Positions 37,010 to 48,199 of a stretch of DNA of 64,000 bases are shown here, piece after piece. How positions within the stretch are numbered: position 1 is the first letter of the stretch; each line of letters opens with the position of its first letter. The stretch covers positions 50,853,750-50,917,749 of the forward strand of contig OW388296.1 of assembly GCA_936450465.1 (NCBI GenBank), read 5' to 3'. The stretch comes from Gibbula magus (Eukaryota > Mollusca > Gastropoda > Trochida > Trochidae). Made by a program: the position numbers and the translations under genes. The notes under the pieces were generated by a model, which was not told the DNA's origin, searched no databases, and saw nothing but the letters and a program-made list of their open reading frames with translations.

Positions 37010-38230
37010 GGTGGGATTAACGGCTACAGAGCAAAGAGGAATTCAATTCATATCAACCTTTGTTTTAAGGTTGGTTTCAATGGTCGTTTTTTAAAATGAA
37101 AAGGAGGGATCCTGCATATATATATTTAACGTATATGGTTACTGTTACAGATAACAATCCCAGATCAGACAACGCGTGTGACGTATTTAGTTTTAGCGAT
37201 GATAAATACCAAAAAATACCCAAATCCAAACTTAGATCAAAGAATATAAAATAATTTGCCCGGGGTTACTGGGAACAATCTCTTAGAGTACAAGGACTCT
37301 GCTTAATGGTGTTGGTTTGCAGTATCACTTTTTCACATAACACTCAGGAAAAGCCTTTTATTTGCAGGATCGATGGCATGCATTTGTCAGCAATCTTGCT
37401 TGAGTGCGGTGTTTTGAGTGCGTGGAATGATAGACGAGTCATGTGTGTCACAGGATGGATATAAGAAAACACTAACAATATCATTTCCTGAGAAATCTAT
37501 TTGATATACTATGCTTTCAGTATGTCCCGATGTTCCCTCCAATGTATGTTTGACATTTGAAATTGCAACATGCTGTTGGAGTTGCGTGACGCTGTGATTC
37601 CTGATTTTAGATCCGCATGTCTCCAAACCACTTCCTGTCACATACACGGTTTTCTACGCTGCACAACAAGCTTCAATTACATGCCGGTGTGAAGTGTTTT
37701 GTTATTTAACACATCGTAATGCTCAAGTAGTGTTGAGGAATAGCTCACTTACATTGGAAAATCAATTCCCGTTGCTGAGATAGTGACAGAAGTACGATGG
37801 ATATGCCAGGACGGTTCACCATATACTGAACATGTAATAGGCTGTGGAATTTCCACTGAGATTCTATATCTGTAAAGCAAATTGATTTGTTTTGTAAGCA
37901 ATCTCTGTCTCTTTAAATGTTGACATTTTTAGAGTTTAGGTTGGTCATTTATTTTCTCAGCGTTCACGTTTGTACCTATATGACTGTATGGTTATGTATG
38001 TATGTGTTGGAAATTGATATTTCACTACAGACAGATGATGAGGTCAATAACTGATAAATGGACTGAAGACAACAATGACCAAGGACGAAGACTGAGGTCA
38101 ATAACGTTCTCCTCTGTTATGTATAAAAAACAGCTGTGACCCAATTTTCCAATCTATACCTAATTTAGTATGTATTCATCCAGAAAAGAAAAGGAAAAAA
38201 TATAGGTAAATATTAATTGTTCGGGCTAAA
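37009..38230. other. No other supported feature
   Basis: Apart from the weak frame at 37387-37647, this is AT-rich sequence with no array or inverted repeat that I could see. Confidence 0.35.
37387..37647 (-). other. Unrecognised 86-codon frame
   Basis: The frame starts at a non-ATG codon, with an in-frame TAG three codons upstream. Its composition is protein-like (for example ESIVYQIDFSGNDIVSVFLY) and it ends in a stop. No family is recognised, there is no signal peptide, and no flanking splice sites are convincing. It could be a decayed exon or chance. Confidence 0.15.
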
Positions 38231-38233
38231 TAC

Positions 38234-38393
38234 ATAGAGACTATTTCCTTGTTTTTGCCGTTTTTGCCATTGTTCTCGTGGAGTGAGAAAGCGACATTTT
38301 CACTCGTGGCTGCGCAACTCGTGAAAATATCACTTTCTCACTCCACTCAATGAGATAGAAATGATATTCGGCAAAAATAATGAGATAGTCTAT
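38234..38393. repeat. Palindromic fold-back MITE, ~160 bp
   Basis: ATAGAGACTATT … TTTTTGCC … GAGTGAGAAAGCGACATTTT … CACTCGT on the left pairs with the mirror right arm CTCGTGAAAATATCACTTTC … TCACTC … GGCAAAAATAATGAGATAGT. A ~10-bp loop (GGCTGCGCAA) joins the arms. No coding capacity. Confidence 0.8.
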
Positions 38394-41300
38394 TTATCAT
38401 TAACTTTAATCTGCATAAAAACAATTAAAACTTGACATTGAAAGGTGAGAGCGGTGTTGGTTGTCATAATCCTAACAACTCCCCGTTAGTATATTTTTGT
38501 AGTTCACGGTAAATGCATCGAGAAAATAATTCGACTGAAATAAGTCGATATAAAACAAGACAATGTTTTACAAAAAAAGATATGTTGTGAATGTTTATTT
38601 ACGGTACGATCTAGTCAACTGAAGATGCCTACGTCATTGGAAAACGAAAGTTTTGTCGGTTTTTTTAAACGAGATCCAGCGAAGTGATACAGCGAGTGAC
38701 GTTCGTTATTGTCAGTCACATACCTCTCGCCTCACCAAGTATTTCACGAGTAAAAGAACTACTATGCAACATATCAACAATAAATGAAGTTCAGAATGTT
38801 AAGGAATATTGAATATGATATTTTCACCACAAAAAGTCAACCGTCATTGACTGAAACATCACAACATTGGCGTTCACCCTAAGACGTGGAGAGCAAGGGA
38901 GGTAATCACTTAACGAAGGGAGATAATTTCATTTCAAAGGTAGACAATCATGAAAAGTAATTGCGGCCACAAGTTAGTCACTGCAGTGAAAATATGAGTT
39001 ATATTTTCACTACAGTAAAAATATGACTTTCAACTGCTTATGTGCACATAAAGATTATACTTTCATTACATAATTACATATTTCATTGCTAGTTATGTAT
39101 TAAAAATGACCTCATGTTATTTATAACCCAAAGTCATGAATTCTTGGATTGACGCCTTCGGATTTACTTTTCATATCTAAAATTAATACGGGTTTAAGTC
39201 AATACGCCGTTCAGGCTCAGCAACGACATCTAAACCAATACAACAATACATGTATGCTAATCTAATAAACGTTGAAATTATTAACACTCCGTAAATATAT
39301 GTAACTTTGTTTTCATTATTAGCCTAAACTAGTGTATCTGTTTGATCTATTTGTGACAATACCATGATTTATTTGAATACCTCGACTTACAAACACGATC
39401 CTTCAATAAGACGCCCTTTGTCTTTTTCAAAAGGGCGACGGACAAAGTGACATCTTTATAATTACATCAATGTATTGAACATGTAATCATCCAGGTGTAT
39501 GTATGGGATAACTACCAGATATCAGTGAACACTTGCCATGTTATTTCTATATGCCTGAATAATTGGATTTTTCTATAACAACGTCCAAATAGGGCGCGTG
39601 GAATACATTCCACCTGCTTCCGCTTTTTGATAATAACTCTACCATACAGCTTCTTTATTGTGATGTAGTATGATCTATCTCATATCAAACCCTAAACTAT
39701 ACAACTAGACATTGTCAACATCAGGAAGGGTTTTTAATGTATATTATACGAGTTATCCATCTAGAAAGGAATGATAGGTCACGGAAACATATGTCGTCAT
39801 GTTAAAAGTAGTCTTTGAACGTGCAGCTCTCTTATTTGAAGAAAAGACATATTAAAAGAATGATCAAAAGAGTTTCAAGTCTCTCCCTGCCTTTGAGATA
39901 TCCGAGCTAAGTAGAGTCTCGTACGGTAGAGAGTTTCAATGTCCTTTTGTAAAACTTTAACAAAGCTTTCTCTAAGTCGAATATATATTTTCCAGATTAA
40001 TCGATATAGTCTCTATAGAATCCTTTGAAGAAAAATGTCTGTTTACTGACATAAACATATCATAGCAAAAGGATTTTTTTTATGTATTGGAGATTTGTTC
40101 TATAAACACACCTGTGTATGGCAGCAACTACATAAGAGTAGAGATTATTAGAGAAAACTTGAAGTTATTACATGAATGGTATCTGACCGCGTTAAAGCCC
40201 AACCAGGCTGCAGTATGAGTGCAGTTACTGAGGTAAGTTAATTTGAGAAATTATCAATCTGACCTAAGTTAACATTTGGTTAAATACACTGGACACTATT
40301 GTTTAAAAAATAATTTTCGAATGTTTTAGCCATGTTGTTAACTGACGAAATAAAAAAATAAATGAATATTTGGGAAACTTCAAAATCGCGATGTATGTGA
40401 CATTTTATCATATATGGCATCGTATGAAATATGAACACTTTCCAAGTCAATCATTTCATGGTTTTACAAGAAACCTTCACATACAGTTTACGTCATGATG
40501 TGGCCCACTTGACAAACAGAGGTGATATTTCGGGGTCTCTGTATTATTAAGGTGTCTGGGAATGAAAGACTAGGTAATGATATACCCAATTTGGTTCCAA
40601 TTTACAGCTGAAGCGACACGCAAATGGTTTCCTGCATTGATTAAATAATGGACATTTTCTAGCTCGGTACAATTGAACCAAAGCTCGCACCTACACATGC
40701 TTCAGTTTGCTGTTGTTTGCTATCCATTACCAAATTATCAGTTATGTTTCAGCCATTTTCATAAATTAGTGTTACGCTTTCCTTTCATGGTATGGTAAAC
40801 ATATTCAATAAATATTATACAATGTTGATATTTGATGCAGTACTGTTCTAGCTATCTATCCGCCTGTCCCATTTTCTGAGCATTGCAACTCCAACACGTT
40901 TTATATGTCCAAGATACAGTCACCAGATGATATTTTGGCAAACAAATATCGTTTATATGTATGACCGACATATAAGTTCAACCAGTCTTTATTCAAATAC
41001 CGATGCTTATGTCATATATAGAACGTTTTAATACAATAGCTTGGTGAATAAACACTACCATTTTTTTTATGGATTATCAAAATTCATAAAGAATTCTTTA
41101 ATGCATTTTGCGTATGGTATCATATGCTGATTACAATTTAGAACTTGAAGACTTTATAGATCGAAAACTAATGAACTAAGAAACATCTTGATATCAGTAT
41201 ATTTTTATGTATAGTTGAGTCCTTTAAACAAATCTACATCAAATTCCGTATGCACATGGAAAGGAAAACATATCTTGATGTGCACTTTTACGTGTGATAT

Positions 41301-42730
41301 CACATGGAATAAGAAACCTGCCCTGACATCTTGGCTCTTCACCCTCATATCAATCTGATCACCTGGCTATAAATCAATAATTTAATCAACGACATTGCAT
41401 AATTTACATTTAGATTAGGTCAAATGCCTGGGAAAATTCATTTCATTTAAATTCGTTCGCTTCTGTCAAGATGTTTCTTCACGTTATCGTGTTACACAAG
41501 TATATGTTTGTGTTGTTGAGGTAACGATGTCTTTTACCATCGCTCCAATTGTCACTTAAAAGAAGGCTAGAGGCTGTTTAACTAAGTTTACCGAAATGTG
41601 ATCGATACTGAACGCGAGGTATATAGAGTTACGTTACAGTGGACTGGAGGAAGTTAGAAGCTTGACGACTATCTCCAGAGGGACATTTACAAAGGTCTAT
41701 ATCGTTATCTTAAGAATATGCTTACAGCTTGGCCTTTATTTCATGTTGAATGCATACTTATTGGGTCATATATCAAGGCATGTGAGATCAGATACAATTA
41801 TGTTTGATGAGATTATTCCGACCTTTTTTAACAATAACTTTGTGAGAGCTTCTGGGCTTTTAATTTGTGCTGCTAATAAACAAGTTTGAAATGAGTTAAA
41901 TATTACTTTAATTGAATAGAATATAATTTTCGTTTTACGTTTAACATTTTAAAATCGAACAGAAAGAAAACAAGGATTGGTTAATAACTTCTTTGTCGTA
42001 TCCTTTCAAATACACGAGTGTACATATTCCTGTATAACGTCATTGTTATGAGCCGAATTGATCTGTTTTTTGAATAATTTGGAACAATCGTTCTGCATCA
42101 CTTTTCCAAGTATTGCTTTCAGCTAATCAATTAAACGCTCTCCTATTTCTCCGTCTGCTGTTTGTCTCCTACAAGCTGTATGAGGATATTCATCAAAGCT
42201 TCCGTGTCAGCAATGATGATGATAAACGACCTCTTCAATCTAGAGGGTATTTCTGCTGCTAGAAAACACCCTCGTCTATTGTATTTTTTTGTAATTTAGC
42301 TCGTTGTTATGTAATTAGAGACGTTTCAATACTCTATACATCTACTAGTCTATATAGTTTTACCCAATATGGTTTGTTTCATTTGAGAACACTTGACATC
42401 ATTGACATTGAGGAAAGGTCATATTGTGATAAAATTTAAATGTAAAACTTTTCATCTTATGCAGAATTCACTAAATTCAAGTTTAAAAGGCATATCTATA
42501 TTCCCAAAAGACAATACAACGTACATGTATATGGCCGCAAAACCCTATTACAGTAATTTTTGCTGGAATGGACAAAAACAATATTGATTTTCGTGTTATA
42601 TGTAATGTTTATTGTGATTAGAAATTGTATAGGGTAGACATCATATTACATACATGTACTGTTGTATATCTATATATGATTCTGTAAAAAGTGTCATCCA
42701 TATCTGGATATAAGATCTACGTAATATATA
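38394..42730. other. No supported gene
   Basis: AT-rich. The mollusc-like repeat word AAGGGAG(A/G)TAA appears twice at 38896-38932. Frames above 60 codons (41662-41889, 42393-42587) have no recognised domain. Confidence 0.4.
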
Positions 42731-42732
42731 TA

Positions 42733-42844
42733 CAGTCAGGCCTCGATAATCCGAAGATATAGAGATTAGTTTGGTTACAGCTTGCTACCGTTCGGACACT
42801 GCGAGATTCGGATTATCGGTGGTCGGACTATCGCGGTTTGACTG
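42733..42844. mobile_element. Tigger/pogo-type MITE, 112 bp, TA target
   Basis: The left end CAGTCAGGCCTCGATAATCC and the reverse complement of the right end CAGTCAAACCGCGATAGTCC are flanked by TA. The CAGTC…CCTCGATAATCCGA pattern matches the ends of pogo/Tigger elements of the Tc1/mariner group. A second inner match is GATTCGGATTATCGG with the left end. Too short to code. Confidence 0.85.
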
Positions 42845-42846
42845 TA

Positions 42847-44015
42847 TATATATATGAGAGAAACCATTTTAGTTTGTCTGTCACCCCTTAATGTTAAATG
42901 TGAGTTATCGAATGTACTTCATAAACATGGTGATATTGCCAGGGTTCAGAACTGTAAATGATCACCGTTTACCCTATCGTAAAATAAGCTACACACTAGT
43001 GAACAGATTATTTAATTATTTTATACCATTAGACCATAATGCAAAATATATTTTCCTCATCTCAGGAGGTAGAAAAGGTTAAATACTTAAGTTCGCAGCG
43101 TTTACTGACTTGTGGATGAATATACCGTATGTCCTAGTCACTGAGTACAGTATCTAAAGCGTCCAAGGCTACAGTATGCGACCTCACATCGGGTTCCTGT
43201 CCGAACACCGGAGCAACCAAATCTGTCACATTCATGAGCTAATTTTCTGCTATATTTCTTCTTTAAATTAGTTGTATGCGATGTGTCAGAATTGGGTCGT
43301 GTGATTATGCACGGAACCGGTGCCCAGTGGGAAGCAGGAAATTACCAATACATAGGGCTGCCTTGACTGTCGAGTTGTGTTCTGGTATGTTGTTGAAGTG
43401 CACAAGAAGCCTTTGTAGTTAAGGTGTTATTGCTTGAAGTTCCAGTGTAGCAATAAAGTGCTCTTTAGCTAAATAGCCTTTCCACTGTCTGTCCTTTCAA
43501 CCTTTGCAGTATTTCTCAGTAGGTCAGTACTGATTTCGTAAATCAGTAATTCATAATGAATATCTGGAGTATGGTGATTCGTTATAGCTATATATCAAAT
43601 AAAGATATCCAGAATTAGTATAGTCACTGTTGTATCGTATCAATTTTGTTCAGCGTTTTATCGTTGAAATATTGAACCAAACAAATTCAAGAAGCAAAAC
43701 TGAAATATTCGAGTGAAAAATTCTTCATACTTCATATGCATTTTGAATCGATAAGAATACATCATCGAAGAAATTTAGTGAAACTCTACTTTTAAAATAC
43801 AGACTGAACAAATTGAAAATCTAAAAATACGTTGTTGCAATCAGACAATACATATACTTGCTTAAATATAATATAAGTTTTGTTGTGTGTTGTGTTTAAG
43901 ATAGACAAGAATATAACTCCGCATAATCTTTGGTCTTTGTTGTGTCCACTGTCCAGGGTCTCCATGATACAATGCAATGCATCATTGTTAGCTAAGCGAT
44001 GATATTGAACAGACC
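42847..44015. other. No supported gene
   Basis: AT-rich with no recognised domain, array or inverted repeat. Confidence 0.4.
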
Positions 44016-44490
44016 ATTCCTCTCTCTGAAGTAAGTCACAGTTTCAGTCACAGTGAGTCTTTCCACGATACTGAACAGTCGGGTCCTCTCTCTGGAGTAA
44101 GTCACTGTTACAGTGAGTCTTTCCACGATACAGAACAGTCGGGTCCTCTCTCTGGAGTACGTCACTGTTACAGTGAGTTATCCACGATACAGAACAGTCG
44201 GGTCCTGTCTCTGGAGTACGTCACTGTTACAGTGAGTCTTTCCACGATACTGAACAGTCGGGTCCTCTCTCTGGAGTAAGTCACTGTTACAGTGAGTCTT
44301 TCCACGATACTGAACAATCGGGTCCTCTGTCTGGAGTAAGTCACTGTTACAGTGAGTCTTTCCACGATACTGAACAGTCGGGTCCTCTCTCTGGAGTAAG
44401 TCACTGTTACAGTGCGTCTTTCCACGATACCGAACAGTTGGTTCATCTCTCTGGAGTAAGTCACTGTTACCGTGAGTCGTTTAACATACT
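44016..44490. repeat. 60-bp minisatellite, ~8 units, open on the minus strand
   Basis: GTCACTGTTACAGTGAGT recurs at 44101, 44161, 44220, 44280, 44340, 44400 and 44460. The period is 60 bp with one 59-bp unit. Sixty is divisible by three, so the minus strand reads a repeating 20-residue unit (RLTVTVTYSRERTRLFSIVE). The frame is lost at the 59-bp unit (44168) and opens at GTG, not ATG. Best read as a non-coding minisatellite. Confidence 0.95.
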
Positions 44491-44737
44491 GAAAACTGAA
44501 GACAGTTTTTCCGTATAAATCCACGCTGTGTCTGTTTATTACGATCCAATGATAGCTGATACTCCCAGTGGTAACTTGTGAAGAATTGACTGATGAGTGT
44601 TATTAGTCTAATTTACTGTATTGTCATTTGAAGACTAGATAGAGTCGCCCTGTAACAGGCTACGATTGATTTAATGGCCTTAGTTTGTAATGAGGGATTC
44701 GTGTATTGATCTTAATAATATTTGTTTACATATTTGT

Positions 44738-44740
<3 letters not shown>

Positions 44741-44798
<58 letters not shown>
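44741..44798. repeat. (TA)29 microsatellite
   Basis: Fifty-eight uninterrupted TA bases. Confidence 0.97.
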
Positions 44799-44799
<1 letters not shown>

Positions 44800-45165
44800 T
44801 CATTCATTTAAGTATGTATTAATAATGTTTTATTAAATCGTTTGTACTACGGCATAATTGATAATAATGTAAGATACAAAAATTAATTTTTGGAAGGTAT
44901 ATCAGTAACCTTTGTAAAATCGCTTTCTGCCTTTTTAACAGTAACGTAAAAGTGAAGTATAATAATCCTGTTCTAATTTCCTTATGTTTATCTTGTGTAA
45001 TGCCAATTCTTTATGCAATGATTTTCAAAATCTTCAAACCGAACCTTTCAGCATTTGTTAGTCCGGTTCCCAGAACTCAGTACTACCACCATAGCCTCAT
45101 AACAGTATAATGTACAATTACTCAGTCTGTATTTGCACGTTTTGAAGAAACAGGATTATGAACAC

Positions 45166-45420
45166 TACCCAAAAAGTTATTCCAGTAACACATTGATTAC
45201 TCATCCCCGGAACGGAATCACAATTGAATTCAAAGTGGATGTCTTGAACGTCAACTTGATGGAAATGATAGGATGTGTTTCCACCCCATAGTTCATTCCA
45301 AGAAACCATCTTTAAATCGAATTTGCTTACAATCGAAGAAGTCCGATATCCTCCTGACCGAATAAATAGTCTCTTTGACTGTCTCAAAAGTCACAATTCT
45401 CCTTTGTGTCACCCGTATCT
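45166..45420. repeat. Dispersed repeat, copy 1 (partner at 57285-57525)
   Basis: Shares an ordered series of words with 57285-57525: ACGGAAT, GATGTCTTGAACG / TTGTCTTGAGAG, AACTTGATGG / AACTTGATGA, AATGATAGG, GTGTTT, AGAAACC, ATCGAA, TCACAA and TTTG(T/C)GTCA, over about 230 bp. On the minus strand copy 1 is open for 89 codons, ending in a hydrophobic stretch (TGITFWVVFIILFLQN), but copy 2 is broken in that frame. Nature unknown: old transposon, or a paralogous exon pair that decayed. Confidence 0.65.
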
Positions 45421-46554
45421 AACAGTATCAGACGTAGAAGCTACGAGTGTTTGGTAGAAGGGAAATGAACGTCTAAATCACTTGAGTGAAAATAGTGCAC
45501 GTAGTAAATTTACGTATATCTGCGAAATGGCGGGTCATCTTACATATCATCTACTACATATGTTGTGTGTCATTGAATAACGAAGAACATAACATCTGTT
45601 GGACTATTCTAGTTTACTTTCAAACATGAAAGAGTGAATCAATGTATGTGTTTGATGTATAATTATTTAGTTCTAATTTGTACAGTAACCTATTTGTACA
45701 CACGACACGTGTACATGTATTTCATTAATATCTGATTACATTGCGACATTGTAGCTCATGTCACAATTTTTCTATATTCTGGAAAATATAATAAACTCTA
45801 GATCTTCAAATTTATGATTATAATTTCAATGTTAATAGAGGTCTACAGGTACACTGAATTAGCCACAGTTTAGCCACTGTTTTGTTTACCTTTGAGTAAG
45901 CGATGTCGTATATATTTTCATAAATTGTAATTGGCTTCGATTCGTGCTAAAACGCCACACATGCATTCATATCATATCGATATGCATATTCATCCGCAAA
46001 GGTCAAATATATGACATTTATTTCCAATAAAACTCGAGCAACGGCCTTATACATTATGCAAAGGCTGATATTACACTTCCGGTTTACACGAAAACTAGTT
46101 ATATGACTTTTAAACCCTCTCAGCCAAATCTGTTTTATATCTGCTATAGATAAATTTTAAAAATAGTCCGATTGTCGATAACAATACAAAACTTTTGACA
46201 TTTATATTGTCACTACTGAATCGGTAAGCATTTAAATGATCGCCATTAATATGACGTCAACCTTGTTGAATGACGTCAACAATGTCCTTAATTGCAAAAT
46301 GATATCCTCTCGAGTAAAATGATGATGATTTTATATTCTCAATTCATAAATTTCTATTTTAATTTTCTCAATTGCTGTCTTTAAAGATGGAATATTCCAG
46401 ACACCATAGCAAACATACGTTTTGCATTAATTTGCTTAACCACAACACAATCTCTGGTCAATGTGCCGTTACTAATCGCAGACCAGACAGATCAGTCTTC
46501 ATGTACATGTGAATTGTGGGCCTTTAATTAAACAAATTCGAATTAGGGTGCATT
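45421..46554. other. No supported gene
   Basis: AT-rich. Two TGACGTCAAC words lie 22 bp apart near 46252 and 46272; otherwise nothing recognised. Confidence 0.4.
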
Positions 46555-46600
46555 AGCGGACATCATTCCATCTTATAGTAAGACCAGACTGATGTCCGCT
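46555..46600. repeat. Perfect 11-bp inverted repeat
   Basis: AGCGGACATCA (46555-46565) and TGATGTCCGCT (46590-46600) with a 24-nt loop. Possible hairpin or MITE remnant. Confidence 0.7.
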
Positions 46601-47353
46601 CAGCTGGTTGTGAGACTGAGAGATGGGAAACAAATACTTGTTCAGACACTCTCGTATGTATTATTCAGACTTTTAACTACCTTAGCATCTAAGATAGAAA
46701 GTTGTGTTGATACACATAGATATATATATGATTTATAATAACACGTCACGCGTGGATATGTTTCGCTGTGAAAACCTACTACTAAAATATATGATGGAAT
46801 GGTGTCTTAATACATTGAAGTTATCATGAGATTGTGTTTTTGGATTGTCAATATCCTACATTAGAACTAATCATTGGAAACTGAAAAACAAAAGAAAGTT
46901 TACACCTCAGCTGGTTTTATCAATTATATGTTTGGTTTTTGGTTACACATATCTTATGGTTTCGACGTCGTACATGAACTCTTTAACTGAAAGGTTTAGG
47001 CGCTTGGTCGTTTTAGTTTTATGTGGTTTTTAAATGTTTTAGAAAGAAATGAAATTTCATGTTCATAAATTCTTCCAAAATTAATTTGAATAAAAAACAA
47101 CTAAAAGACAACTGTGAAATGTGAAAATCAATCAATGTGTCTCATTTTGCACACATTTACATATGGTAGGCATCATGTTGGTGTAAATTTCATTTCTTGC
47201 CCCTGTATACATTAAACAAATATATTCTAACTAAACACTAACCAGTTACTAAAATGTAATTTATTAAAACTACTGATGAAAAGTATTATTGTATCGTACC
47301 ATAATCAAATGCATATAATTTCTTTTAAAATAATGAATTAATCGAAATCAACT

Positions 47354-48042
47354 GAGGTGTAAACTTTATTCTACCATGACATTTTAAAATCCTTGTTTTT
47401 GATTGGTTTATTTTATGGTCGAACGGAGGTTCGAACACGATTTTTGTGAACGGCGATTTACCGCGTTTGGATACATGGTGACGTAAGATTCTAGGCCAAG
47501 CTATGTCATTGAAATAAACATGCGTAAATCAGTTATCTTCACTTTACGGTTTCCATCATGTGTTCCTTCTTCGCAATTTAAACTGTGTATCTGTTTTTGA
47601 AAGTCATTCTAATTTGGACCGATTTTTTAAACAGTGATCGATCAAGACCGCGATACGGCCGTGAACGAACCGGTTTCGGTTCGGATACAATGACGTCATA
47701 AGCTCAATCAGTTATGACGTCACAGGAATGGTCGCGTCAATATGACTAGTGGTGAAGGAAAGCTATCAAGGCGGAGAAACGTTAAGATTTACAAACCTGT
47801 AACTTCTATTTGATTACAATCTATGTTATCACTTAATTTTATCATATTTTAATAAGAATGAATTGTTAATTTCACTAGCTAGTAAATTTCTACCGTATCG
47901 AAAACAAAGGAAATGTTATGCGTCATACCTAAAGAAAAATGGGTTCAACCGATCACCGCATCACTCAGTTCACTTCCGCAGTATCAAAGAGACACGTTTA
48001 AAATACGCTGATAACTCGTCATGGTAGAATGGAGATAAACCT
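47354..48042. mobile_element. Possible TIR element with ATTCTACCATGAC ends
   Basis: The left edge AGGTGTAAACTTTATTCTAC then CATGAC and the reverse complement of the right edge AGGTTTATCTCCATTCTACC then ATGAC share a 13-bp identical core. The right edge overlaps the left arm of the adjacent palindrome at 48031-48199. The interior holds CRE-like TGACGTCA words at 47691 and 47716 and no coding frame. Class not assignable. Confidence 0.4.
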
Positions 48043-48199
48043 ACTGTGTTTTTAATTTATTGTGTGTCTAACGTAGATTCGATACCGATTTTTATCATTC
48101 GAAGCCTCACGCTGACGCGTTCGGCTCCGAATGATAAAAAATTGGTATCGAATCTACGTTAGACTCACAAAAAGTTAAAAACACAGTAGGTTTATCTCC
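48031..48199. repeat. Long palindrome with ~71-bp arms
   Basis: Arms 48031-48101 and 48128-48199 are near-perfect mirror copies (GGAGATAAACCTACTGTGTT … CTAACGTAGATTCGATACC … TTATCATTCG), joined by a 26-nt loop (48102-48127). It would fold into a strong hairpin if transcribed. Probably a fold-back MITE. Confidence 0.9.
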
